DNA of 9,324 bases from Bacteroidaceae bacterium (GCA_017466965.1 JAFTTD010000239.1:1-9324), one strand, 5' to 3'. Positions 1 to 8,068 are shown, numbered from the stretch's first letter. A program made the numbers and translations. The notes: a model not told the origin generated them from the sequence alone.

Positions 1-52
1 AGACACTGTTGACGAAGTACTCCGTATCCTCAAAGCAGAGTTTGAAGACTAA
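1..52 (+). CDS. nusA: NusA C-terminal end (partial)
   Basis: This is the 3' end of a gene whose start lies before the window. Reading from base 2 gives DTVDEVLRILKAEFED and then TAA at 50-52. NusA is a transcription elongation, termination and antitermination factor that binds RNA polymerase. The assignment rests mainly on position: nusA directly precedes infB in most bacteria, and the acidic EVLRILKAEFED-type ending fits NusA proteins of the Bacteroidales as I know them. Only 16 residues are visible, so no domain can be confirmed. The gap to infB is 68 bp with no obvious promoter or terminator, which suggests that nusA and infB are co-transcribed. Confidence 0.7.
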   Translation, partial: DTVDEVLRILKAEFED

Positions 53-120
53 AAGACTACTGACGCTCAGCTCTATCCGCAGAAGATAAAAGACAAAGAA
101 AGATAATATATAAAGATATA

Positions 121-3066
121 ATGGCAGTAAGACTGAACAAAGCACTAAAAGAACTTAATGTAGGAATCAACACCGTGGCTGAATTCCTGCAGAAGAAAGG
201 CATGGCTCTTGAAGATGCCACACCTAATGCAAAAATCACGGACGAGCAGTATAATCTGCTAAAAGAAGCATTCAGTGCTGACAAGGATATTCATATCGGA
301 ACCAAAGACGACATAAAGAAGCGCAAGGAGAAAGAGTTACAGGACAAGAAGGAGCGCAAAGAAAAGGAAAGACAGGAAAAGCAACGTCTGGAACAGGAGA
401 AGAAGCAACAGCAAGAGGAGATATTCCGCATCAACAACGAACGCAACAAGCCACAAGTAAAGATTGTAGGAAATATCAACAAGACAGAAAAGCCTGCTGA
501 AGAAGCTAAGAAAAAAGAACCTGCAGCTCCTGAGCAAGTTCAGCAACCAGCAGAGCAGCCTGTAAAAAAAGCTGATCCAGAGCAAGTTCAAGAGAAAAAG
601 CCTGAACAAGCAGCAGAGGTTGCACCAGAAACAAAGGTTCCGGAAATAGTAGAGGAGAACAAAGTTGTCAGTCTGAAATCCGGTTCAAACCTTGAAGAAG
701 GAGAAAACGGAGTATTCCGCGTGTCAACACCTGATGTAGGCGTTCAGTTCAAGCAAGTAGGCTTCATAGACCTTTCAAATATAAATTCCAAGACTCGCCC
801 AGACAAAAAGAGCAAGTCTGAACGCAAAAAGGAACGTGAAGCAAAAGAACGTATGCGCATGGATGCCAACAAGCCTAAGGGCAAAGACAACCAGGCTAAC
901 GGAAAGCCAACAATTTCAGCCGACTCAGAAGGAGGCAAGAAGAAAAAGCGCAATCGTATAACAAAAGAGAGAGTAGATGTCACTGCAGCCGTAAACCAGC
1001 AAGGCAACGGCAAGCCAAACGGACAGAAGAACAAGCCTAATGCCAACGGACAGCAGCCAGGAGGCAAAAACATTCCAGGACAGAACGGCAAAGGCAATGC
1101 AGCACAGGCTCCTCAAGGCAAGAAGAACAAGAAAGGCAAACCAGCGCCAGTTAAGCACGAGCTTACAGACGAAGAAGTAGCAAAGCAGGTGAAAGAGACA
1201 CTTGCACGCCTCACTTCAAAGCAAATGAAGAAAGGTGTGAAATATCGCAAGGACAAGCGCGATGCTATTCATAGCCGTATGCAAGAACTTGAGGACGAAG
1301 AAAATGCAGAAAGCAGAGTACTCAAGCTCACTGAGTTCGTAACAGCAAACGAACTGGCGACAATGATGAATGTTTCAGTAACAGAGGTTATCAGCACATG
1401 TATGTCTATCGGCATGATGGTGTCCATTAACCAAAGACTTGACGCTGAAACAATCAATCTTGTTGCAGAAGAGTTTGGTTTCTCAACAACATACGTAAGC
1501 GAAGAAGTATCTCACGCCATTGAAGAAGTGGAAGACGCAGAAGAAGACCTCGAGCCACGCGCTCCAATCATCACAGTGATGGGACACGTTGACCACGGAA
1601 AGACATCTCTTCTCGACTACATACGCAAGACTAACGTCATAGCAGGCGAGGCTGGAGGTATCACTCAGCACATTGGTGCATACAACGTAAAAATGTCAAG
1701 CGGCAAGAGAATAACATTCCTTGACACACCTGGTCACGAAGCGTTCACAGCCATGCGTGCACGTGGTGCGAAGATTACAGACATCGCAATTATAATTATA
1801 GCAGCCGACGACTTAGTAATGCCTCAGACAAAGGAGGCTATCAGCCACGCTGTAGCAGCAGGAGTACCAATGGTATTTGCCATAAACAAGGTTGACAAGC
1901 CTGGTGCAAACCCTGAAAAGATAAAGGAACAGCTTGCTGCCATGAACTACCTTGTAGAAGACTGGGGCGGTAAATATCAGAGCCAGGACATCTCTGCAAA
2001 ACACGGTTTGAATGTTGACGAGCTTATGGAAAAAGTTCTACTTGAAGCAGAGCTTCTCGACCTCAAAGCTAATCCTAACCGTAAAGCTACCGGTTCTGTG
2101 ATAGAATCATCGCTTGACAAAGGACGCGGATATGTTGCAACAGTCCTTGTTCAAAACGGAACACTCCGCCAAGGCGATGTTGTACTGGCAGGAACCCATT
2201 GGGGTAAGATAAAAGCCATGTTCAACGAACGCGGACAACGCATACAGCAGGCTCGTCCTGCAGAACCTGCACTGATTCTCGGTCTCAACGGAGCTCCAAC
2301 TGCAGGAGACGTGTTCCACGTGATGGATTCAGAACAGGAAGCTCGCGATGTAGCCAACAAGCGTGAGCAGCTAAAGCGCGAACAAGGAATCAGAACTCAG
2401 ACTCGTATGACTCTTGATGAACTTGGACGCCGTATTGCTCTCGGTGGTGTGCAGGAACTCAACCTCATTGTGAAGGGAGACGTGGATGGTTCAATCGAAG
2501 CACTCAGCGACTCTCTCATAAAGCTCTCTACAGAGAAGATTCAGGTGAACGTAATATACAAGGCAGTAGGTCAGATTTCCGAAGGCGACGTTTCATTGGC
2601 AAAGGCTTCAGATGCAGTCATCATAGGTTTCCAGGTACGTCCTTCAGCTCCTGCACGCAAACTGGCAGAACAGGAAGGAGTGGACATTCGCCTTTACTCT
2701 ATCATCTATGACACTATAGAAGAAGTCAAGAGTGCTATGGAAGGTATGCTTGCACCTGAAATCAAAGAAGAGAGCACAGCTACTGTTGAAGTACGCCAGG
2801 TATATAAGATTACCAAAGTTGGTACTGTTGCCGGAGCATTCGTTCTTGACGGAAAAGTACACCGTTCAGACAAGGTGCGCGTAGTTCGTGATGGTATCGT
2901 AATCCACACAGGCGAGATAAATGCCTTGAAACGCTTCAAGGAAGACGTCAAGGAAGTTTCAACAAACTTCGACTGCGGTATTTCTATTGTCAACTATAAC
3001 GACATTCGTGAAGGTGACATTCTTGAAACATTCACAGAAATAGAGATTAAGCAGAAACTCAAATAA
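121..3066 (+). CDS. infB: Translation initiation factor IF-2
   Basis: IF-2 is the cytoplasmic GTPase that places initiator fMet-tRNA on the 30S subunit and promotes 50S joining. The protein has 981 residues. An IF2_N module lies at about 3-50 ([21 protein letters not shown]). A charged, low-complexity linker rich in K, E, Q, N and G fills about 55-390. A second IF2_N module lies at about 398-460. The GTPase domain carries G1 GHVDHGKT (488-495), a G2-region [11 protein letters not shown]3 DTPGH (535-539), G4 NKVD (589-592) and G5 SAK (625-627). The beta-barrel domain II, domain III and the fMet-tRNA-binding C-terminal domain follow to the end, so all functional parts are intact. The ATG start gives the expected N-terminal module. 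The leader is AT-rich with no Shine-Dalgarno sequence, as is usual in Bacteroidetes. It lies downstream of nusA and 12 bp before a CvpA-family gene, probably in one operon. Confidence 0.98.
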   Translation: MAVRLNKALKELNVGINTVAEFLQKKGMALEDATPNAKITDEQYNLLKEAFSADKDIHIGTKDDIKKRKEKELQDKKERKEKERQEKQRLEQEKKQQQEEIFRINNERNKPQVKIVGNINKTEKPAEEAKKKEPAAPEQVQQPAEQPVKKADPEQVQEKKPEQAAEVAPETKVPEIVEENKVVSLKSGSNLEEGENGVFRVSTPDVGVQFKQVGFIDLSNINSKTRPDKKSKSERKKEREAKERMRMDANKPKGKDNQANGKPTISADSEGGKKKKRNRITKERVDVTAAVNQQGNGKPNGQKNKPNANGQQPGGKNIPGQNGKGNAAQAPQGKKNKKGKPAPVKHELTDEEVAKQVKETLARLTSKQMKKGVKYRKDKRDAIHSRMQELEDEENAESRVLKLTEFVTANELATMMNVSVTEVISTCMSIGMMVSINQRLDAETINLVAEEFGFSTTYVSEEVSHAIEEVEDAEEDLEPRAPIITVMGHVDHGKTSLLDYIRKTNVIAGEAGGITQHIGAYNVKMSSGKRITFLDTPGHEAFTAMRARGAKITDIAIIIIAADDLVMPQTKEAISHAVAAGVPMVFAINKVDKPGANPEKIKEQLAAMNYLVEDWGGKYQSQDISAKHGLNVDELMEKVLLEAELLDLKANPNRKATGSVIESSLDKGRGYVATVLVQNGTLRQGDVVLAGTHWGKIKAMFNERGQRIQQARPAEPALILGLNGAPTAGDVFHVMDSEQEARDVANKREQLKREQGIRTQTRMTLDELGRRIALGGVQELNLIVKGDVDGSIEALSDSLIKLSTEKIQVNVIYKAVGQISEGDVSLAKASDAVIIGFQVRPSAPARKLAEQEGVDIRLYSIIYDTIEEVKSAMEGMLAPEIKEESTATVEVRQVYKITKVGTVAGAFVLDGKVHRSDKVRVVRDGIVIHTGEINALKRFKEDVKEVSTNFDCGISIVNYNDIREGDILETFTEIEIKQKLK

Positions 3067-3078
3067 CAATATATAGAA

Positions 3079-3639
3079 GTGGAAACTCTCATATATATAG
3101 TGCTTCTTGTAGGAGCCGTCATCGGCTTCTATCAAGGAGCTTTTAAGCAAATAGCGAATTTCGCTGGAGTGATAGGCGGCATAGTTATTGCTTGCATGAT
3201 GTACGATACGTTCGGAGACTATCTGTCTGAATACACCGGCGCATCTGAAAGCACAGGCCAGATTGTCGCCTTTTTGCTGATAGTCCTGCTTGTTCCCGTA
3301 TTACTTGGGTGGTTGGCCACACTGCTCACCAAGCTGTTCAAGGAGATTCATCTTGGGTTCATCAACCGCCTTGCAGGAGCTGTAATAGGAGTGGTTTGCT
3401 TCGGGATGCTCATGAGTTTCGCTTTCAACCTATTTGACTTTGCAAAGAGCGAACTTGGCACTAACCCAGAAAAGCTTGAAGCGCGTCCTTCACTTTACTA
3501 CACTGTAAAGCACGCCTCACAGTTCATTCTGCCCGATTTCATCATTGTCACAGACGATACAGAAAAAAGAAAAGGAAACAAGTCTAAAGACGTTCTGAAA
3601 GAAAGTTTTGAGAACCTTCTGGACAAAATGAATGATTAG
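3079..3639 (+). CDS. CvpA family membrane protein
   Basis: This 186-residue inner-membrane protein belongs to the CvpA (colicin V production) family. The family was named for a role in colicin V production in E. coli, and its biochemical function is not settled. Four hydrophobic segments are visible at about 3-18, 26-42, 61-82 and 98-118. The motifs GFYQGAFKQI (16-25) after the first helix and NRLAGAVIG (96-104) opening the fourth helix fit the family. The C-terminal tail from about 121 is soluble and rich in K and D. The start is GTG. It is the only usual start codon between the infB stop and the first helix, and the next ATG (Met40) would delete two helices. The frame is the same as infB, separated by TAA and four sense codons. 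The infB-cvpA-sufB order is typical of Bacteroidales. Confidence 0.88.
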   Translation: METLIYIVLLVGAVIGFYQGAFKQIANFAGVIGGIVIACMMYDTFGDYLSEYTGASESTGQIVAFLLIVLLVPVLLGWLATLLTKLFKEIHLGFINRLAGAVIGVVCFGMLMSFAFNLFDFAKSELGTNPEKLEARPSLYYTVKHASQFILPDFIIVTDDTEKRKGNKSKDVLKESFENLLDKMND

Positions 3640-3652
3640 ATTCTTATTTCGT

Positions 3653-3752
3653 ATTATGAAGTTCGGATTACGAACAAAAGGAGAACTTTATTGATTCTCG
3701 TTTTGTTATGAATGTGCAAAACAGCCTTTCCCCGTAATTTGAACTTCATAAT
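3653..3752 (+). repeat. Nested inverted repeat between CvpA gene and sufB
   Basis: Arms at 3653-3672 (ATTATGAAGTTCGGATTACG) and 3733-3752 (CGTAATTTGAACTTCATAAT) are inverted copies matching at 18 of 20 bases. In plus-strand RNA the two mismatches become G-U pairs, so the whole 20-bp stem can pair. The arms enclose 60 bases that begin directly with a second hairpin (3673-3707). The left arm also contains GTTCG-GATTA-CGAAC (3661-3675), a small alternative hairpin. It may be a structured leader or attenuator of sufB, or a short intergenic repeat element. The sequence shows the symmetry; the function is unknown. Confidence 0.75.
3673..3707 (+). terminator. Possible terminator after the CvpA gene
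   Basis: AACAAAAGGAGAA (3673-3685) pairs with TTCTCGTTTTGTT (3695-3707) over 13 positions with one G-G mismatch and a 9-base loop. The 5' arm is A-rich and the 3' arm T-rich, so the GAGAA/TTCTC core is followed by GTTTTGTT. This resembles a weak, possibly bidirectional intrinsic terminator 33 bp after the CvpA stop. The stem is AT-rich and could be leaky, allowing read-through into sufB. It could also be only the inner part of the larger nested repeat. Confidence 0.45.
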
Positions 3753-3755
3753 TTG
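3727..3755 (+). promoter_or_regulatory. Candidate Bacteroidetes-type promoter for sufB
   Basis: The Bacteroidetes primary-sigma consensus is TTTG, about 19 bases, then TAnnTTTG. Here TTTC (3727-3730) is followed after 18 bases by TAATTTG (3749-3755), which is one base short of the -7 consensus. It lies 20 bp before the sufB ATG, so the leader would be short. The -7-like box overlaps the right arm of the nested inverted repeat. The match is imperfect, a second TAATTTG sits at 3735-3741, and the region is AT-rich, so chance is a real alternative. Confidence 0.25.
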
Positions 3756-3775
3756 TAAATATATAAATATATATT

Positions 3776-5221
3776 ATGGCTGACTCTAACGAATTTGTCA
3801 GGAAAGTGGCTGAAGAAAAATATAAATTCGGATTCACTACTGACGTACATACTGAAATAATAGACAAGGGCCTCAACGAAGATGTCATCAGACTGATTTC
3901 TTCAAAGAAAGAAGAGCCAGAATGGCTGCTTGACTTCCGCCTTGAGGCATACAGATACTGGCTCACTCAAAAAGAGCCTGAATGGGGACATCTGAAAATG
4001 CCTGAAATTGATTACCAGGCCATTTCATACTATGCTGACCCTACTAAAAAGAAAAAGGATACAGGCAGCAAGGAGATTGACCCCGAACTGATGAAAACTT
4101 TTGACAAACTTGGCATACCTCTGGAAGAAAGGCTCGCGCTGAGCGGAATGGCTGTGGATGCAGTCATGGACTCTGTTTCTGTGAAAACTACTTTCAAGGA
4201 AAAGCTTGCTGAAAAAAACATCATATTCTGCTCCATAAGCGAAGCGGTTAGAGAATATCCAGAACTTGTGCGCCAATATCTTGGAAGCGTGGTACCTTAT
4301 CGCGACAACTATTTCGCTGCACTCAATTCTGCCGTATTCAGCGACGGCTCTTTCGTTTATATTCCAAAGAACACACGCTGTCCGATGGAACTTTCCACTT
4401 ACTTCCGCATAAATGCAAGAAACACAGGACAGTTTGAACGTACACTCATCGTCTGCGACGAAGGAGCATACGTTTCATACCTTGAAGGCTGCACAGCCCC
4501 AATGCGCGACGAGAACCAACTTCATGCCGCCATCGTGGAAATTGTTGTTATGGACAACGCTGAAGTAAAATACAGCACCGTACAAAACTGGTATCCTGGT
4601 GACTCCGAAGGCAAGGGAGGAGTTCTCAATCTTGTGACAAAGCGAGGTCACTTGCGCGGAGTGAACAGTAAACTCTCATGGACTCAGGTTGAAACCGGTT
4701 CTGCCATTACATGGAAATATCCGAGCTGCATACTCACCGGCGACAATTCACAGGCTGAATTCTACAGCGTGGCTGTCACCAACAACTATCAGCAAGCCGA
4801 CACCGGTACAAAGATGATACATATTGGCAAGAACACCCGGAGCACCATCATATCCAAAGGCATATCAGCCGGCAAAAGCCAAAACTCATATCGCGGATTA
4901 GTGAAGATTGGTTCAAAGGCCGACGGTGCCCGAAACTACAGCTCCTGCGATTCGCTCCTGCTTGGCAGCGAATGTGGAGCCCACACATTCCCCTACATGG
5001 ATGTCCACAACAATACAGCAACAGTAGAGCATGAAGCCACCACTTCAAAAATTTCTGAAGACCAGCTGTTCTATTGCAATCAGCGAGGCATACCTACAGA
5101 AGATGCTGTCGGACTCATTGTAAACGGTTACGCAAAAGATGTCATTAACAAACTGCCAATGGAATTTGCTGTCGAAGCACAGAAACTATTGACCGTATCG
5201 CTCGAAGGAACGGTAGGGTAA
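3776..5221 (+). CDS. sufB: Fe-S cluster assembly scaffold protein SufB
   Basis: SufB is the core of the cytoplasmic SufBC2D complex, on which iron-sulfur clusters are built from persulfide sulfur and iron. The protein has 481 residues, close to the usual length. The sequence reads as SufB through most of its length ([63 protein letters not shown]). Cys391 and Glu420 match the E. coli scaffold residues Cys405 and Glu434, counting back from identical C-terminal spacing, and Cys239 matches E. coli Cys254. The N-terminal CxxCxxxC cluster of E. coli SufB is absent; that stretch is Lys-rich ([11 protein letters not shown]). The ATG start gives the expected N-terminus, with an AT-rich leader and no Shine-Dalgarno sequence. 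sufC follows after 41 bp. Confidence 0.97.
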   Translation: MADSNEFVRKVAEEKYKFGFTTDVHTEIIDKGLNEDVIRLISSKKEEPEWLLDFRLEAYRYWLTQKEPEWGHLKMPEIDYQAISYYADPTKKKKDTGSKEIDPELMKTFDKLGIPLEERLALSGMAVDAVMDSVSVKTTFKEKLAEKNIIFCSISEAVREYPELVRQYLGSVVPYRDNYFAALNSAVFSDGSFVYIPKNTRCPMELSTYFRINARNTGQFERTLIVCDEGAYVSYLEGCTAPMRDENQLHAAIVEIVVMDNAEVKYSTVQNWYPGDSEGKGGVLNLVTKRGHLRGVNSKLSWTQVETGSAITWKYPSCILTGDNSQAEFYSVAVTNNYQQADTGTKMIHIGKNTRSTIISKGISAGKSQNSYRGLVKIGSKADGARNYSSCDSLLLGSECGAHTFPYMDVHNNTATVEHEATTSKISEDQLFYCNQRGIPTEDAVGLIVNGYAKDVINKLPMEFAVEAQKLLTVSLEGTVG

Positions 5222-5262
5222 CACATACGCCCCATAGAGCATAAAAAAAACATAAACAGCAT

Positions 5263-6009
5263 ATGTTAGAAATAAAGAACTTGCATGCCAGCATCAATGG
5301 CAAAGAGATATTAAAGGGAATAGACCTAACCATCAACGACGGTGAGATACATGCGCTGATGGGCACGAACGGAGCAGGAAAAAGCACGCTCAGCAACGTC
5401 ATTGTGGGCCACCCGTCCTACGAGGTTACAGAAGGAACAATAATGTTCAACGGGCAGAACCTTCTTGAAATGAAACCAGAAGAACGCGCACATGCCGGAA
5501 TCTTCCTCTCCTTCCAGCACCCGGTAGAAATACCAGGAGTATCAATGGTCAACTTCATGCGCGCAGCTGTCAATGCACGAAACAAGGCCATGGAGCAGGA
5601 GCCGATGAAGTCAACCGACTTCCTGAAGCAGATGCGCGAAAAGAGAAAGCTCGTCGAGATAGACAGCAAGCTTGTCAACCGCTCAGTGAACGAAGGGTTC
5701 AGCGGAGGCGAGAAGAAGCGCAACGAGATATTCCAGATGGCCATGCTCGAGCCTAAATTCTGCATACTCGACGAAACCGACTCAGGACTTGACGTTGACG
5801 CGCTGCGCATTGTTGCCGAAGGATTCAACAAACTGCGCAAGGCAGACACCAGCGCAATGGTCATCACCCACTACCAGCGTCTGCTCGACTACATACGCCC
5901 CGACGTTGTTCACGTTCTCATTGACGGAAGAATAGTGAAGACAGCTGGTCCTGAACTTGCACTTGAGATTGAGAACAAAGGATTCGACTGGATAAAAAGC
6001 TCTATCTAA
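5263..6009 (+). CDS. sufC: Fe-S cluster assembly ATPase SufC
   Basis: SufC is the ABC-type ATPase that binds SufB and SufD and drives the conformational change needed for cluster assembly. It is soluble, unlike transporter ATPases. The 248-residue length is normal. Walker A GTNGAGKST lies at 34-42, with Lys40. The ABC signature reads FSGGEKKRNE, with SGGEKKR at 147-153. Walker B ILDETDSGLD ends in Asp170-Glu171, with the TDSGLD wording that marks SufC. The switch His is His203 in VITHYQR. These residues fall at the same numbers as in E. coli SufC (Lys152, Glu171, His203). It lies between sufB (41 bp gap) and sufD (54 bp gap) with no terminator visible on either side, so the three genes are probably one transcript. 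Confidence 0.98.
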   Translation: MLEIKNLHASINGKEILKGIDLTINDGEIHALMGTNGAGKSTLSNVIVGHPSYEVTEGTIMFNGQNLLEMKPEERAHAGIFLSFQHPVEIPGVSMVNFMRAAVNARNKAMEQEPMKSTDFLKQMREKRKLVEIDSKLVNRSVNEGFSGGEKKRNEIFQMAMLEPKFCILDETDSGLDVDALRIVAEGFNKLRKADTSAMVITHYQRLLDYIRPDVVHVLIDGRIVKTAGPELALEIENKGFDWIKSSI

Positions 6010-6063
6010 CTTCATTCCAGTCCACCCCATTCTTAAGTACTCATCAAAACAAACAGCAATTCC

Positions 6064-7386
6064 ATGAATTCAGAAAAGCAATATACAGACCTCTACAAGC
6101 AGTGCAGGGAACTAATCATGAAGCACAGCGCAGAGCCTCTGAACGCAGTGCGTGACAAGGCTTTCGATGACTTCGTTCGTCAGGGGTTCCCCACACGCAA
6201 GACGGAGAAATACAAATACACCGATGTGCAGAAGGCATTTGCCCCCGACTACGGACTCAACATCTCAAGAGTAAGCATACCTGTAAACCCGCAGGACGCA
6301 TTCAAGTGCGATGTGCCCAACCTCAGCACCCATGTATGCTTCATTGAGAACGACGAGATTATAGGCGACAGAACATCGCCCTATATCTTTTCCTTCAAGG
6401 AGATGGCAGAGCAGAACCCTGAGTTCTTCAGCAAATACTACTCAAAGCTTGCCGACACGTCAACCGACTCCGTCACTGCCCTCAATACAGCCCTCGTTCA
6501 GGACGGGCTCATCGTATATGTGCCACGTAACACACGAGCAGAGAAAGCTATCCAGATAGTAAACCTGCTTCGTTCAGGGGTAGATATGATGGTAAACCGC
6601 CGAGTGCTCATAGTGCTTGAAGAAGGAGCTGAAGCCACCCTGCTCTTTTGCGACCACGCCATGGACAACGTCCGTTTCCTCACAACACAGGTGACGGAAG
6701 TGTACGTTGCCGACAACGCACGGCTCGACATGTACGAACTTGAGGAGACCCACACCCACTGCACACGCTTCTGCAACCTGTACGCACAGACTGGGCGCGA
6801 CAGCCGAATGGGCCACAACTCCATAACTCTCTACAACGGAACCACACGCAACACCACCCATGTGAGCCTATGCGGAGAAAACAGCGAACTCGTGCTCAAC
6901 GGATGCGTTGTTGCCGACAAGACTCAGCACGTTGACAACAACACCCTCATTGACCACAAGGTGCCAAACTGCACCAGCAACCAGCTATACAAATATGTGA
7001 TAGACGAAAACGCCACTGGAGCATTTGCAGGCAGAATACTCGTGGAAAAAGATGCACAGAAGACACTCTCTAACGAGAACAACGCCAACCTCTGCGCATC
7101 TGCAACGGCAAGAATGTACACACAGCCCATGCTTGAAATCTATGCCGACGACGTGAAGTGCGCTCACGGCTCAACAGTAGGAGTGCTCGACAACATGGCC
7201 CTGTTCTATATGCAGCAGCGAGGCATACCAGCCGAAGAAGCTCGCATGCTCCTAATGTTCGCCTTCGTGGGTCAGGTGATAGACCAGATAACACTTGAAC
7301 CATTGCGCGACAGGCTCCACCATCTTGTTGAAAAACGTTTCAGAGGAGAACTCAACAAGTGCACAGGCTGCGCACTCTGCAAATAG
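6064..7386 (+). CDS. sufD: Fe-S cluster assembly protein SufD
   Basis: SufD is the SufB paralogue that completes the SufBC2D scaffold and is linked to iron acquisition. The protein has 440 residues. The N-terminal helical part includes FPTRKTEKYKYTDV, a common SufD motif. The beta-helix core includes VQDGLIVYVPRNT and DNNTLIDHKVPNCTSNQLYK. The C-terminal helical domain follows, with VKCAHGSTVG, FYMQQRGIPAEEA and LEPLRDRL. His368 in CAHGSTVG matches E. coli SufD His360, which cooperates with SufB Cys405. An odd feature is the C-terminal tail CTGCALCK, with Cys433, Cys436 and Cys439 spaced CxxCxxC, which E. coli SufD does not have as far as I recall. Many Bacteroidales carry a sufS gene next, but here the operon stops and a terminator follows. 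Confidence 0.96.
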   Translation: MNSEKQYTDLYKQCRELIMKHSAEPLNAVRDKAFDDFVRQGFPTRKTEKYKYTDVQKAFAPDYGLNISRVSIPVNPQDAFKCDVPNLSTHVCFIENDEIIGDRTSPYIFSFKEMAEQNPEFFSKYYSKLADTSTDSVTALNTALVQDGLIVYVPRNTRAEKAIQIVNLLRSGVDMMVNRRVLIVLEEGAEATLLFCDHAMDNVRFLTTQVTEVYVADNARLDMYELEETHTHCTRFCNLYAQTGRDSRMGHNSITLYNGTTRNTTHVSLCGENSELVLNGCVVADKTQHVDNNTLIDHKVPNCTSNQLYKYVIDENATGAFAGRILVEKDAQKTLSNENNANLCASATARMYTQPMLEIYADDVKCAHGSTVGVLDNMALFYMQQRGIPAEEARMLLMFAFVGQVIDQITLEPLRDRLHHLVEKRFRGELNKCTGCALCK

Positions 7387-7420
7387 AATGTTTAGTTTAA
7401 GTTTTTGAGTTTGTAAGTTT

Positions 7421-7444
7421 TCATAATTAATAACTCATAATTAA
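7421..7444. repeat. Short AT-rich direct repeat
   Basis: TCATAATTAA occurs twice, at 7421-7430 and 7435-7444, separated by four bases. It sits in the 207-bp spacer between the convergent sufD and DUF4252 genes. Similar CATAATT words occur before sufB, and such AT-rich tandem words are common in Bacteroidales spacers. No function can be read from it. Confidence 0.5.
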
Positions 7445-7478
7445 AAACAGCCGTTTCACTCCTCAGTGCTGAAAAAGT

Positions 7479-7515
7479 AACGCAGACTCATTATAATATC
7501 AACGCAGGCTCATTA
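7479..7515. repeat. Direct repeat duplicating one terminator arm
   Basis: AACGCAGACTCATTA (7479-7493) and AACGCAGGCTCATTA (7501-7515) match at 14 of 15 bases with a period of 22. The second copy is the left arm of the strong hairpin at 7498-7539. The first copy could pair with the same right arm, giving an alternative longer-loop hairpin with one extra mismatch. Confidence 0.7.
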
Positions 7516-7539
7516 ATTCAATAACGAGCCTGCGTTGAT
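7498..7539. terminator. Bidirectional terminator between sufD and the DUF4252 gene
   Basis: Bases 7498-7515 pair with 7522-7539 over 18 positions with a single A-C mismatch and a 6-base loop (ATTCAA). The core AACGCAGGCTC/GAGCCTGCGTT is GC-rich. On the plus strand the stem is followed by TATTTC; on the minus strand it is followed by ATTATAATGAG, which is AT-rich but has no long T-run. Its place between two converging transcription units supports use as a shared intrinsic terminator for sufBCD and for the minus-strand operon. Confidence 0.85.
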
Positions 7540-7593
7540 TATTTCACTTAACTAAATTTCTCCTGTTCAGCAGTATTTTCAGCATTAACTATT

Positions 7594-8067
7594 TCAACTC
7601 TGCTTCTTCAGCATTTTCATTATGCTTTCCGTGCTGAAGGAACCGCTGAAAACTATCACAATAGTGTTGTCGGCATTATCATTTATCATTACAATCAGAG
7701 AATTGCTTTTTCCGTTCTTGTGATAAATGTCCACTTTATTCTTTTCTTCAGAAATCTGCATTAGCGATTCATACTTGCCCTTCTTTATTATCGACAAGGC
7801 TTCAGACTTCAACGTTGTCTTCATTTCTTTGTCCGATGTGATAATCTGGATACTGTTAAGTCTGCTGCTTATATCCGCTATATCCACCCCGTTGATGCTC
7901 GGTATCATATCTGTGCCCACAAGACTGAGCATTGCCTTAGATATGTATATGTAGGTAATGTCCTTAGCGTCGGCAAATTTATCGAATGGATTGTCATTTG
8001 CTTTAGCATTGATGCCAACAAATATAAAGACTATAAGCGTAATGGCTTTCAATATGTTTCTTTTCAT
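7594..8067 (-). CDS. Secreted DUF4252 family protein
   Basis: This 157-residue protein has an export signal: a basic start (MKRN), a hydrophobic run at about 5-19, and an Ala-x-Ala-like site (NAKA|ND) near 23-24. No lipobox Cys is present, so a soluble periplasmic location is inferred. The mature part looks like DUF4252: FDKFADAKDITYIYISKAML near the start, a central IQIITSDKE segment, GKYESLMQISE, and a C-terminal IVIVFSGSFSTESIMKML. DUF4252 has no established biochemical function. It is typical of Bacteroidetes and is often found beside sigma-70 genes. The start codon lies one base after the stop of the upstream membrane-protein gene, so the two are probably translationally coupled. It is the last gene of its operon and runs into the shared terminator. 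Confidence 0.82.
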   Translation of the reverse strand: MKRNILKAITLIVFIFVGINAKANDNPFDKFADAKDITYIYISKAMLSLVGTDMIPSINGVDIADISSRLNSIQIITSDKEMKTTLKSEALSIIKKGKYESLMQISEEKNKVDIYHKNGKSNSLIVMINDNADNTIVIVFSGSFSTESIMKMLKKQS

Positions 8068-8068
8068 G

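Noticed and set aside
53..120. Separate promoter for infB in the 68-bp nusA-infB gap
   Set aside because: No TTTG/TAnnTTTG pair with suitable spacing was found; the AT-rich end is an ordinary Bacteroidetes leader.
744..1097. Minus-strand open frame of 117 codons inside infB
   Set aside because: It mirrors the Lys/Gly/Asn-rich linker, which reads as Phe/Leu/Pro-rich on the other strand; no independent support.
3661..3675. Small palindrome GTTCG-GATTA-CGAAC as a repressor operator
   Set aside because: It is only a 5-bp arm, lies inside the larger inverted repeat and is better explained as part of that structure.
3708..3737. Tiny open frame MNVQNSLSP between the inner hairpin and the right repeat arm before sufB
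   Set aside because: Nine codons with no ribosome-binding signal and no Cys or other regulatory codon run; chance occurrence is likely, although a leader peptide cannot be fully excluded.
3653..3752. Insertion sequence or CRISPR array at the nested repeat
   Set aside because: No transposase frame, no target-site duplication that I can see, and no regularly spaced direct repeats.
5418..5867. Minus-strand open frame of 149 codons inside sufC
   Set aside because: It is fully antisense to a SufC gene with all catalytic motifs, has a Ser-rich composition typical of antisense frames, and shows no domain.
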